A DNA stretch of 29,318 nucleotides, taken from positions 1 to 29,318 of the forward strand of contig JAEYRW010000075.1 in assembly GCA_023435435.1 (NCBI GenBank). The letters are read 5' to 3'. The notes below the pieces were generated by a model, which was given only the letters and a program-made list of their open reading frames with translations, had not been told where the DNA came from and did no database searches. Made by a program: the position numbers and the translations under genes. Source of the DNA: Bacillota bacterium. GTDB taxonomy: Bacteria; Bacillota; Clostridia; Christensenellales; Aristaeellaceae. Below are positions 14,397 to 22,073 of this stretch, in pieces (position 1 is the first letter of the stretch; every line of letters begins with the position of its first letter).

Positions 14397-17300
14397 TTAT
14401 CCGATCATAAAACTGACGATTTCGTACGGCTTCACGTCGAGCTCGACGGTCCTTCCGTCGAAGGCGACGTCCGCGATTTCGTCCTCCATGAGCGAGATGA
14501 GCTTGACGGATTTCGGCTTTGCGCCCAGGGTCAGGGTTACGTGCGCGCGCTCGCCGTAGCACTCGTACAGGCGAACCACGGTGCCTTCGCCCTTGAGCGC
14601 CTTTTTCACGGACTCGATCATCACGTTTTCGCTGTCCACCGCCGCGAAGGCCGGGAGCGTCGCCCTTCCATTGGCGCCCGCCACAGCGGTCACGGGGATG
14701 TTGAGCATATACGCCATGGTCGGCGCGGCGGCGCAGCGCCAGTCGCCCGCGTGGGGCATGATGGAGTAGGTGAAGAAGTGCTCCTCCTGATCCGCCAGGG
14801 GATTGGGCTCGGTGGAGCTCTTGAGCAGCGTCAGCGCAACGGAATTCTCATCCACGCTGTGGCCGTACTTGCAGTCGTTCATGATGGTGAAGCCGTATCC
14901 CGCCTCGGAGACGTCCGCCCACTTGTGTGCGCAGACCTCGAAGCGCGCCACGTCCCAGCTGGTGTTCTTGTGGGTCGCGCGCTTGACGTTGCCGTACTGA
15001 ATGTCGTAGGTCGCCTCGTTGTAGAACACGTCCACCGGGAAGTGCGCCTTGAGCATGTGATGCTGTTCCTTCCAGTCCACATACGTCTCGAAGTCGATGC
15101 GGTCGATGGCGGAATAGAACACGATGTGCTGCACGATCTTCGAGTTGTTGAACCGGTACTCACACTTGATTTTGGTCATGACCGGGCCCGCCGCCACAAC
15201 CTCCGCGGAAACAAGGTCGGTGACGTCCCACTGCCGCTCGTCGTAGTAGATGTTGATGTCCCAAGCGTCGTAGTTGTGGGGCCGGTTCTCGTAGCATACG
15301 ATGCGGTTGAGCGCCTCGCCATCCTTGGTAAGTTCGCGGCCGGTGCGCTTGTCGACCAGGGAGGTGATGCGCATGGCGGCATCGAACTCGCCCGCGAAGA
15401 AGGGCGTGTCGAAGGACTTGGTGGTGATCTCCATGGTCTCGCCCTTTTCGGCGAAGGAGCCGAAGAACACGGGGGTGGCCGTCATGGGCGCCATGTTCTC
15501 GACGAACGCGCAGCACTTGCCGTTCACGCGCTGGATGGGATAGACGTTCCCCGCCGCGTCGCGGATGGCCTGGGCGGATTCGGGCGCGTCGAAGAACACC
15601 ACGTCGTCGCGGTAGGCGGCGAGGGAATTGTAGAAAAGCAAATCGCCGGCCAGATCCTTGCCGAGGGCGGAGAGCGCCTCGTCCTTGATGACCTTCAGAT
15701 CCGCGAAGAGCTCTTCGTAGATTTCCTTGGAATCGTCGTACACCTTCTTGATGGACGAGCCGGGCAGGATGTCGTGGAACTGGAGGGTCAGCATCCGCCG
15801 CCAGATTTCACGCATCTTGTCGTCCGGATAGGGAAGTCCGCAGACCTTGCGGGCATACTCGCGCCAGAGCTCCACCTCGCGCAGCTCGATTTCGATCTTG
15901 CGGTTGCTCCTCTTGTTGCGCGCCATGGCGGTGTAGGTACCGCGGTGGTACTCGAGATACAGCTCGCCGGACCACTTGGGCAGCCGCTTGTTGCCCGCCA
16001 CGCGCTTTTCCAGCTTCTCAAAGAAGTCCCGGGCGAACTCCTGGCGCACCGCCGGCGCGCCCGCCACGGGGCCCGCCATGCGCCGGGCGTTCTCGATCAT
16101 CCAGTCGCTGGAGCCGCCGCCGCCGTCGCCGAAGCCGTAGGAGACCAGGAAGCGGTTGTCCACGCCCTTCTGCTGGAACCGCTGCCAGCCGCCCTTGATC
16201 TGGCTGGGGTTGATCATGGCGTTATAGGTGGTGAAATACTGAAGGTCGCTGTGCGACTCGTAGGAGCCGTTGCCGGTAAAGTCGCGGGAGGGGGTGAAGT
16301 GGGTGAGCACCTCGCTGCCGTCGATGCCCTTCCAGGTGAAGGTGTCGTAGGGCGAGAGGTTGTACTCGCTCCAGGAGAGCTTCGAGGTAAAGAAGTAGTC
16401 GATGCCGCTCTTTTTGAGGATCTGCGGAAGCGCGGCGGAGTAGCCGAACACGTCCGGCAGCCACAGAATCTTTGAACGGCGGCCAAACTCGGTTTCAAAG
16501 AATTCGTTGCCGTACAGGAACTGGCGCACCAACGCCTCGCCGCCGGAGAGATTGCAGTCGGCCTCCACCCACATGCCGCCCTCGGGCTCCCAGCGGTTCT
16601 CCGCCACGGCCTTCTTGATGCGCGCAAACAGCTCCGGCTGGTCCTCCTTCACGAACTGGTACAGCTGCGCCTGGGAGGACATGAACTTGAAATCGGGGTA
16701 CTGCTCCATGAGCTTGAGCATGGTTGCGAAGGAGCGCACCGCCTTGTGGCGCGTCTGATAGAGGTCCCACAGCCACGCCACGTCGATGTGCGTGTGGCCG
16801 ATGACGTCCGCGTACGCCTCGGGCTCGATGTCCGCCAGGGGCTTATAGTACTTGTCGTGCATGAAATCCCGCGCCGCGGCCACGGAAATGTGGAACTCGT
16901 GGCTGAAGGGATTTCTGAGGTCCAGCAGGTTCAGCGCGTCCGAGATGGTGTACAGGGTCTGCTCGCGGTCGCGGCAGCCGTCGGGCTCGAGAAGCGCGGA
17001 TTCGTAAGGCACGTTCAGGTCGTAATAGAGCTGCTCCACGTCGCCCATCACGTCGTCCACCGTGAGGGTCATCCGCGGGGGAACCGACGGCGCGAAGCCG
17101 TGACCCGAGGGGATGGAGTTGGCGTAGCCCTGCAAAAAGACATCATAGCTCTTTCCGGGCACGGCGCGCTCCTCGAGGATCAGGGTGGTGTGCTTGGTGT
17201 CGAACGCCTGCTCGATCCGACCGTTGACCCACACCACGAACTGGGGGTTGATGGCCTCCCACATGTTCTCGCGGCCGGTCTTGATGGAGACGGCCACCCG

Positions 17301-17519
17301 GCCCCGGTAGTCGTCCGGCGTCACGACGGTGACCTTGAAGTCCATCCAGTCGTGTTCGGCGTCCTCGCCCCACTCCGCTCCCTGGGGGAAGGGCACGAAA
17401 TCCTTGGAGTCCCGCTTCGCGATCATGAGGCCGTCCACCGGGCGCGATTCGCGCACGCGGTATCCGCCCAGAACCGCCAGCATTTTGCGGGCACGGGCGT
17501 CCAATTGGTGTAACTGCAC
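14397..17519 (-). CDS. Alpha-mannosidase, glycoside hydrolase family 38
   Basis: A protein of about 1040 aa that removes alpha-mannose from glycans. Zinc-site motif GHTHIDVAWLWD lies near residue 240 and the nucleophile aspartate in WLPDVFGYSAALPQI near 353. A GGMWVEADCNLSGGE block between them and a long C-terminal beta-rich half complete the GH38 layout. No signal peptide is present, so it should act inside the cell on imported glycans. Two starts are possible. GTG at 17517-17519 has AAAGGA 8 nt upstream and is preferred. ATG at 17526-17528 abuts that same ribosome site too closely. The open frame running back to 17813 is non-coding leader. An isomerase-family gene follows on the same strand. 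Confidence 0.92.
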   Translation of the reverse strand: MQLHQLDARARKMLAVLGGYRVRESRPVDGLMIAKRDSKDFVPFPQGAEWGEDAEHDWMDFKVTVVTPDDYRGRVAVSIKTGRENMWEAINPQFVVWVNGRIEQAFDTKHTTLILEERAVPGKSYDVFLQGYANSIPSGHGFAPSVPPRMTLTVDDVMGDVEQLYYDLNVPYESALLEPDGCRDREQTLYTISDALNLLDLRNPFSHEFHISVAAARDFMHDKYYKPLADIEPEAYADVIGHTHIDVAWLWDLYQTRHKAVRSFATMLKLMEQYPDFKFMSSQAQLYQFVKEDQPELFARIKKAVAENRWEPEGGMWVEADCNLSGGEALVRQFLYGNEFFETEFGRRSKILWLPDVFGYSAALPQILKKSGIDYFFTSKLSWSEYNLSPYDTFTWKGIDGSEVLTHFTPSRDFTGNGSYESHSDLQYFTTYNAMINPSQIKGGWQRFQQKGVDNRFLVSYGFGDGGGGSSDWMIENARRMAGPVAGAPAVRQEFARDFFEKLEKRVAGNKRLPKWSGELYLEYHRGTYTAMARNKRSNRKIEIELREVELWREYARKVCGLPYPDDKMREIWRRMLTLQFHDILPGSSIKKVYDDSKEIYEELFADLKVIKDEALSALGKDLAGDLLFYNSLAAYRDDVVFFDAPESAQAIRDAAGNVYPIQRVNGKCCAFVENMAPMTATPVFFGSFAEKGETMEITTKSFDTPFFAGEFDAAMRITSLVDKRTGRELTKDGEALNRIVCYENRPHNYDAWDINIYYDERQWDVTDLVSAEVVAAGPVMTKIKCEYRFNNSKIVQHIVFYSAIDRIDFETYVDWKEQHHMLKAHFPVDVFYNEATYDIQYGNVKRATHKNTSWDVARFEVCAHKWADVSEAGYGFTIMNDCKYGHSVDENSVALTLLKSSTEPNPLADQEEHFFTYSIMPHAGDWRCAAAPTMAYMLNIPVTAVAGANGRATLPAFAAVDSENVMIESVKKALKGEGTVVRLYECYGERAHVTLTLGAKPKSVKLISLMEDEIADVAFDGRTVELDVKPYEIVSFMIG

Positions 17520-17554
17520 TTGAATCATCCTTTCGGTTCTTCGTTTTTCATATG

Positions 17555-17572
17555 TTACCACATCCGTGGCAA
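17555..17572. promoter_or_regulatory. Possible operator upstream of the mannosidase gene
   Basis: TTACCAC-ATCC-GTGGCAA is a 7-bp inverted repeat with one mismatch, 36 nt before the mannosidase ATG. It overlaps a weak minus-strand -10 candidate, TAACAT (17552-17557). Its form fits a sugar-responsive repressor site, but no regulator gene is adjacent. Confidence 0.35.
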
Positions 17573-17746
17573 AAAGGGAATAGGCTTGCTTCCGGTTCGG
17601 AAATCGTTTGCCTGCCCGCCACAGAACGGCGGTTGATTTTACCATTTTTGGCAAAGGCCCACGAATGATTAAGTTCCTGATTGTTGTGCGGTACAGATGT
17701 TGTTTGCCGATATCCGACTTTCGTTTTCCTCGGTCCGGAAACGCGA

Positions 17747-17776
17747 TTGACAGGCCGCGCGGATTAATGATAGCAT
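17747..17776 (+). promoter_or_regulatory. Promoter of the solute-binding protein gene
   Basis: Consensus TTGACA (17747-17752), an 18-nt spacer and TAGCAT (17771-17776) with extended TG at 17768-17769. GGAGGAAG follows at 17800-17807 just before the ATG. The rest of the 280-nt gap back to the mannosidase start holds the operator-like repeat described at 17555 and nothing else I can name. Confidence 0.7.
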
Positions 17777-17811
17777 AAGGCTGCGTTAATTTACGACGTG
17801 GAGGAAGATAC

Positions 17812-19839
17812 ATGAAGAGGTTTGTTTCCTGGCTTGTCGCGGCCGTGCTGCTTGCGACGCTCCTTTCCTTCGGCGCGTCCGCCGAGGGGGCGACCTACGC
17901 GCAGGCGCCGATGTTTGACGAGATGGTGGCGTCGGGGGCGCTGCCGCCCGTCGAGGAGCGGCTGCCGGAGAACCCGAAGGTGGCGGACGACCGGTCCGCG
18001 GAATACCTTACGGGCGGCGCGTTTGAAATCGGGACCTACGGCGGCACCATCCGTTCCGGTTCCATGACGCCCAACTACAACGGCGACGTGTTCATCATGT
18101 TGACCGAGAACCTCCTCACCATGGTCGATACGTATTCGGGCAACGTTACCCCGAACGTCGTTGAGGACTATCAGGTCAACGACGATTATACCGAATACAC
18201 ATTCAAGATTCGCAAGGGCCTCAAGTGGTCGGATGGCGTGGAAGTGACCATGGAGGACTACCGCTTTGCCTTTGAGGATTTTATCTTCAATACGGAACTG
18301 ACGCCCGTGATCGACTCCTACCTGCGCGCGGGCGGCAAGTCCACGGGCAACCCGCTGACCTTCACGGTGGTGGATGACGAGACGTTCAAAATCACATTTG
18401 ACCAGCCCTACGGCGGCTTCCTGGTCCACCTGTCGGTGGCTGGCTGGAAGGGTTATGCCAGCTACCTTAAGCCCGCGCACTTCATGAAGCGGTTCCACAA
18501 GGACTACGCCGAGGAGATTTACGGCTCCCTCGACGCGTACTACGCGTTTCTTCAGCCCTATGGCGACGCACTGGGTTATTACGACGTGACCGAGGAGGGC
18601 GTGTGGGCCAAGATCATGCTCGCCATCGACGCCCAGAGTTCCAACGAGCTTACGAATACCGCCATCATGCTCACCTCCAAAACATTCGCGTCCGCGGGGG
18701 AAACGGAGAACCTGCCCGTTCTGTATCCGTGGCTGATGACCTCCGACGAGAACAACGTGGTGACCTGGACGCGCAACCCCTACTACTTTAAGGTGGACGC
18801 GGCGGGCCAGCAGCTTCCCTATTGCGATTGCGTGACCTCCACCCTCGTCGAGAACCAGGAGATGCTTCAGATGAAGATCATTTCCGGCGAGATCGACTAC
18901 CTGCGCGAGTCCGCGACCATCAATAATGTGACCCTCTACCTCGAAAACGAGGAATCCGCGGGCATCAAGGTTCACTTCTATTCCCTCAACAATACGCCCA
19001 CCGACTGCATGATCAACATGAACTACGGCCTCAACACCGACGGGACGGTCAAGGACGACGAGCAATCCCAGGCGTGGCAGGAGGTCATCGGCGACAAGCG
19101 GTTCCGCGAAGCGCTGGCCCGCGCCATCGACGTGGACGAGATCATCGAGGCGGTCTATACCGGCTTTGCCGAGCCGGACGAGTATTTCGCCGCGCGCTAT
19201 CCCTATGACCCTGACGCCGCGAACCAGATTCTGGACGATATGGGCATGGCCGACATCGACGGCGACGGCTACCGCGAGACGCCCTCCGGCAAGAAGCTCC
19301 AGTGGATGATCTTCAATGCCGACGACGCCAGCGACATCATCCCCGTGTGCGAGCTGCTGGTTGAATATTGGAACGTCGAGCTGGGCCTGAACGTCACGGC
19401 CACCACCACGGAGCTCTCCCTTCTGGCCACCTCCGTCGCCGCCAACGAGGTTCCCATGCGCGTCTATTGGGCGCCCATTGACATCACCTGGTTTAACCTC
19501 AACTGGGGCCAGAACACCTTCGGGCCGCTCTGGGACACCTGGTACAAGAACGGCGGCCTCAACGCGGTGAGCGCCACGGCGGGCGGCATCGAGCCCCCGG
19601 CGGAAGTGAAGCAGTTCTATACCCTCCTCGAGGCCGTCATGACCGGCAGCCCCGCAGAGGCCGTGGAGAACGTGCTGCCCGCCATGCACGAGCTTGTGGC
19701 CGATAATCTCTGGGTGCTCATCCCCCTGCAGAACGTCCAGCAGTCCGTCATCGCCAACGCCAGGCTTCACAACGTTCCCGTGGGCGGCGTCGGCATCGCC
19801 GGCAACTTCGTGGCCGAGCTGTTCTTCTACGGGGAGTGA
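17812..19839 (+). CDS. Extracellular solute-binding protein, family 5 (oligopeptide/oligosaccharide type)
   Basis: A 675-aa periplasmic-binding-type protein of ABC uptake systems. The N-terminal signal peptide ends at an ASA site near residue 24. There is no lipobox cysteine, which is unusual because Gram-positive binding proteins are normally lipid-anchored. The SBP_bac_5 pattern follows: a YTFKIRKGLKWSDGVEVT block near residue 130, DYRFAFEDF, and a C-terminal substrate-closing lobe. The ligand could be a peptide or an oligosaccharide; Clostridia use this family for both, and the mannosidase next door makes a glycan plausible. No permease or ATPase gene lies on either side, and a terminator follows at once. 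It is therefore an orphan binding protein or works with a transporter encoded elsewhere. Confidence 0.88.
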   Translation: MKRFVSWLVAAVLLATLLSFGASAEGATYAQAPMFDEMVASGALPPVEERLPENPKVADDRSAEYLTGGAFEIGTYGGTIRSGSMTPNYNGDVFIMLTENLLTMVDTYSGNVTPNVVEDYQVNDDYTEYTFKIRKGLKWSDGVEVTMEDYRFAFEDFIFNTELTPVIDSYLRAGGKSTGNPLTFTVVDDETFKITFDQPYGGFLVHLSVAGWKGYASYLKPAHFMKRFHKDYAEEIYGSLDAYYAFLQPYGDALGYYDVTEEGVWAKIMLAIDAQSSNELTNTAIMLTSKTFASAGETENLPVLYPWLMTSDENNVVTWTRNPYYFKVDAAGQQLPYCDCVTSTLVENQEMLQMKIISGEIDYLRESATINNVTLYLENEESAGIKVHFYSLNNTPTDCMINMNYGLNTDGTVKDDEQSQAWQEVIGDKRFREALARAIDVDEIIEAVYTGFAEPDEYFAARYPYDPDAANQILDDMGMADIDGDGYRETPSGKKLQWMIFNADDASDIIPVCELLVEYWNVELGLNVTATTTELSLLATSVAANEVPMRVYWAPIDITWFNLNWGQNTFGPLWDTWYKNGGLNAVSATAGGIEPPAEVKQFYTLLEAVMTGSPAEAVENVLPAMHELVADNLWVLIPLQNVQQSVIANARLHNVPVGGVGIAGNFVAELFFYGE

Positions 19840-19873
19840 GAATTGATTAGCGGTCACGTGAGCAAATGAACAT

Positions 19874-19910
19874 GAAACCCCTTGATTTATCAATAAAATC
19901 AGGGGGTTTC
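19874..19910. terminator. Intrinsic terminator after the solute-binding protein gene
   Basis: A 15-bp stem, GAAACCCCTTGATTT against AAATCAGGGGGTTTC with one G-U pair, around a 7-nt loop, 35 nt after the stop codon. The T-tract is short. It lies between convergent genes and can serve both directions. Confidence 0.8.
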
Positions 19911-19989
19911 GTCTGCTTCTGCCCGTCGTCAACGACCGCAAAGTTCTTCGTTTGTCAGCATGCCGATCGGAGCGATTCCATCGACCAAT

Positions 19990-20553
19990 TTACTCTCCTC
20001 TGCGTTGAACCTGCCGCGCTAACCGTTCCGCTCTCATTGCCTCTACCCAAGTTTTGGGTATTTCCTGAGGCGACAATCGGCGGCCATCCTCTCCCATCCT
20101 CCCTGAATCTGCGTTGATTCGACTGACCGGGTCATTTGCGATTTTTGACATATCATCGTGAATGATGTCGCTGAGCTTAAATTGCCGCAGGAGTCCTTCG
20201 ATACAAGTCTGAAGCAGTCCATATTTACTACGGATTGGGCAGTTGCGTGTCGCAAACAGTGAACAATAATCACCGTCCTGCATGCAAGGGTTAACCATAA
20301 CCTTGTGTTCCATCAACAGTATAACGTCGAACAGCGAAATGCTCCGTCCATCAACGGCCAGCGTGTACCTGCCATCTGAATGATCAAATTGTTTGATCCA
20401 CCCCGCCTGAACGAGCTTGGGTATAATCTGCATGATTTGGTCTTCTCCAATCCCCAGTTGAACGACAATTTCATGAATGCTAAGTGCTGGAGGAAAAGAG
20501 AGGAGGCAAAACAGAATCCGGAACGCGTAATCGGTCACGATCTCAATCTGCAC
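19990..20553 (-). CDS. Rrf2-family transcriptional regulator with cysteine cluster
   Basis: A 187-aa winged-helix regulator. The N-terminal helix VTDYAFRILFCLLS and the recognition region resemble IscR/NsrR-type proteins. Three cysteines (Cys90, Cys97, Cys105; spacing CX6C and CX7C) sit where Rrf2 sensors bind a [2Fe-2S] cluster, so it may sense iron-sulfur status, redox state or nitric oxide (inference). The spacing is a little longer than the CX5C pattern of IscR. The GTG at 20553 is preferred because GAGGTGATC stands just before it. A GTG three codons earlier overlaps the stop of the upstream Rrf2 gene. The two genes form a co-transcribed pair in AT-richer DNA unlike the surroundings. The C-terminal 50 residues are extra and unrecognised. 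Confidence 0.85.
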   Translation of the reverse strand: MQIEIVTDYAFRILFCLLSFPPALSIHEIVVQLGIGEDQIMQIIPKLVQAGWIKQFDHSDGRYTLAVDGRSISLFDVILLMEHKVMVNPCMQDGDYCSLFATRNCPIRSKYGLLQTCIEGLLRQFKLSDIIHDDMSKIANDPVSRINADSGRMGEDGRRLSPQEIPKTWVEAMRAERLARQVQRRGE

Positions 20554-20558
20554 GCAGA

Positions 20559-20990
20559 TCACCTCATCGCAGGTTTCTGCCGCGTCTCAACACCGCGCAG
20601 ATCCTCGCACATTCCGAGTAAATCCCAGAGCGTCAGTTGATTCAGAGTGTCTTCAAATACGTTCTGGAGACGTGAATACACCGTCAAAAGGCTGGTATCC
20701 AGAACAAGCGCGGACGTGTTCCTGTCGTACACATAAATAAGATCCTCCATTGCGTCAAAGACCTGTCGAAGGGTGATTTGTTTCGGATCCTCCAAAATCA
20801 TATACCCTCCGAGCATTCCCTCGAATGCGACCACCCAATCCAAAGCCTTCAGAGTCTGCATAATCTTGATGACGGTAGCTTTCGGAATATGGACTTGTAC
20901 ACATAAATCATCCGCCGTCCATTTCGACGGATTCATCGCCAGGAACAATAGCAGTTTGATCGCATAGTCTGTCGTAGCCTTCAACCGCAT
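20559..20990 (-). CDS. Rrf2-family transcriptional regulator without cysteine cluster
   Basis: A 143-aa Rrf2 protein starting MRLKATTDYAIKLLLFLA, the usual beginning of the family, with a winged-helix DNA-binding region through residue 75 (LGGYMILEDP as the wing). It lacks the three-cysteine sensor cluster, like CymR-type members that act without an iron-sulfur cluster. AAAGGAG lies 7 nt before ATG 20990; the open frame extends to 21041 but has no better start. It is the first gene of a two-gene unit with the cysteine-containing Rrf2 regulator, and the two might form a heterodimer or a sensor-effector pair (inference). Target genes are not evident. Confidence 0.85.
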   Translation of the reverse strand: MRLKATTDYAIKLLLFLAMNPSKWTADDLCVQVHIPKATVIKIMQTLKALDWVVAFEGMLGGYMILEDPKQITLRQVFDAMEDLIYVYDRNTSALVLDTSLLTVYSRLQNVFEDTLNQLTLWDLLGMCEDLRGVETRQKPAMR

Positions 20991-21090
20991 GGTAAGACTC
21001 CTTTCCTCATTAGAATTCTGCTTTCCTTCTGATTTGTACATAAAGCCGGCCCTCCTTCCTCATAGCCATATCGCCATGTTTGCTTAAGTT

Positions 21091-21124
21091 TATATATGTG
21101 TGTCGCTTTTCTTTGTCCAGACAA
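21091..21124 (-). promoter_or_regulatory. Promoter and possible operator of the Rrf2 pair
   Basis: Minus-strand TGGACA (21114-21119), a 17-nt spacer and TATATA (21091-21096). The -35 lies within the palindrome TTGTC-CA-GACAA (21113-21124), which could be an autoregulatory operator. Part of that palindrome falls at the junction with a decayed Rrf2 copy, so it may be fortuitous. Confidence 0.5.
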
Positions 21125-21270
21125 GTCTGAATCAGCCCATATGTGCTAAGGATGGTTCAGTTACTCATAGCATGTTTCGAGCAATATGGATGTTAGGTGC
21201 TGGCGGGAAGGAGAGAAAAAATCGGAACACGTAACCTGCCACGATATTAATCTGCTTGCGGATTACCCTC
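21121..21270 (-). pseudogene. Decayed third copy of the cysteine-type Rrf2 gene
   Basis: Bases 21121-21165 align closely with 20204-20248 (the cysteine region of the intact downstream gene), sharing ACAAGTCTGAA, CAG-CCATAT and GGAT blocks. Bases 21190-21270 align with 20477-20562 (its N-terminal end), sharing TGCTGG, CGGAAC-CGTAA, CACGAT and AATCTGC blocks. The middle of the gene and its C-terminus are gone, and the frame is broken. This is the relic of a tandem duplication of the Rrf2 pair. It abuts the promoter of the surviving pair. Confidence 0.7.
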
Positions 21271-21499
21271 TTCATTCGTTTCCCCTGTGTATCGTAACAC
21301 GTACGCCATTTATTTCATCCCTTGATGAGTGATATTATACATATGAGTTGTTCCAGCTTCGTTCATCATTGATTCTAATTTCGTGCTCATACCGCAAAAA
21401 CTTTTTGGCCGCGTAAATTAATGCACAGAATTAATATCTCGTAATGCCTGCTTAATAGAATGGCTTGCTAATTGCAAATCATTGAAAAACAGCAGCAAA
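21271..21499. other. AT-rich stretch without recognised gene
   Basis: Markedly richer in A and T than the flanking chromosome. It contains a minus-strand TATAAT (21334-21339) that may have been the promoter of the decayed Rrf2 copy, and a direct repeat AATTAAT around 21417-21436. I see no coding sequence. Confidence 0.4.
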
Positions 21500-21562
21500 G
21501 CCTGAAGCGGTGCAATAAGCAGATATCTCTGCGGGATATGCACACCTCGGGGACAAAGTCTG

Positions 21563-21775
21563 ATGATATTTGATCGGTTTGCGCACCTGAAGTATAAGTA
21601 TGGGAATCGGCATTTCTGGTGTCGAGGGTATTACGTGGATACGGCGGGGCGCAACAAAACTGCGATTGCAAAGTATATCCAAAAGCAGTTGGAAGAAGAC
21701 CAGATTGCGGAGCAGATCAGCATGAAGGAGTACATGGACCCGTTTACGGGTGAGCCGACAAAAGAAGGCAGGTAA
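21563..21775 (+). pseudogene. IS200/IS605-family TnpA transposase, 3' fragment
   Basis: The 70-residue reading MIFDRFAHLKYKYGNRHFW followed by CRGYYVDTAGRN and a KYIQKQLEEDQIAEQ helix is the C-terminal third of a Y1 (HUH-type) transposase, which moves IS200/IS605 elements as single strands. The catalytic tyrosine region is kept, but the HUH metal site and the N-terminal half are missing. Frame-shifted remnants seem to continue upstream to about 21505 (ISLRDMHTSGTKS in another frame). The ATG is an internal methionine, so the fragment is not expected to be functional. Confidence 0.82.
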
Positions 21776-21909
21776 GACAGCCACCCGATGAGGGTGGCCG
21801 CCAGAGAAGGTAGGTGCGACTGGCAGGTTTTTCAGAGCGCGGGGAGCGCCGCCGGCACCAGGCCCTTATAGGGCTTAATCAAGCCACCGGCTTAGCTGGT
21901 GGTACATGA
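21776..21909 (+). mobile_element. Right end of the IS200/IS605-type element
   Basis: Downstream of the transposase fragment lie the usual end structures of this family: GCCC-TTATA-GGGC (21862-21874) and the terminal hairpin CCACCGGC-TTA-GCTGGTGG (21884-21902), followed by TACATGAC. TnpA normally recognises such a hairpin on single-stranded DNA. The left end was not found, so the element is a truncated remnant that could move only if supplied in trans, and probably not even then. Confidence 0.75.
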
Positions 21910-21936
21910 CTTTGTCGTGCGTCCACATCATAAATT

Positions 21937-21970
21937 CGGATCGGTCGGGGTTGGGCCCCCGACCGATCCG
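21937..21970. repeat. GC hairpin, copy 2 of a dispersed composite element
   Basis: A perfect 14-bp stem, CGGATCGGTCGGGG with CCCCGACCGATCCG, around the 6-nt loop TTGGGC. The loop and closing GGGG/CCCC match the hairpin at 12708-12734, while the lower stem sequence differs but remains paired. Confidence 0.75.
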
Positions 21971-21999
21971 ACGGATATGTTATATTTATCACCCAATAA

Positions 22000-22073
22000 G
22001 GGATTCTCAAGGGCGCAAGCCCTTGCGCGGGATCCGGGGGCGGCGTCCCCGGCGTGTCCCTCCGCCTTCCCCC
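22000..22073 (-). repeat. Dispersed double-hairpin repeat, copy 2
   Basis: Same blocks as the copy at 12770-12839: GGGATTC, then CAAGGGC-GCAA-GCCCTTG (22008-22025, with a GNRA-type tetraloop), CCGGGG/CCCCGG (22034-22052), GCGTGT-CCCTC and CCCCC. On the minus strand GGGGGAA begins directly after the stop codon of the acyltransferase-like gene, exactly as in copy 1. Confidence 0.8.

Noticed and set aside
12945..16475. Long plus-strand open frame opposite the isomerase and mannosidase genes
   Set aside because: It crosses two convincing minus-strand genes and their promoter, and its translation has the same low-complexity shadow composition.
17736..17751. Possible catabolite-response (CRE) site near the solute-binding protein promoter
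   Set aside because: Only the left half matches the CRE pattern (GGAAACG); the right half has three or more mismatches.
17520..17813. 95-residue N-terminal extension of the mannosidase
   Set aside because: It would cover the promoter region of the divergent gene and has no family similarity; GH38 similarity begins after 17528.
17791..19941. Long minus-strand open frame opposite the solute-binding protein gene
   Set aside because: Antisense shadow; it even runs through the terminator at 19874-19910.
21776..21909. Guide (omega) RNA of a TnpB-carrying IS605 element
   Set aside because: No TnpB gene or fragment is present; the region fits a plain TnpA-only right end.
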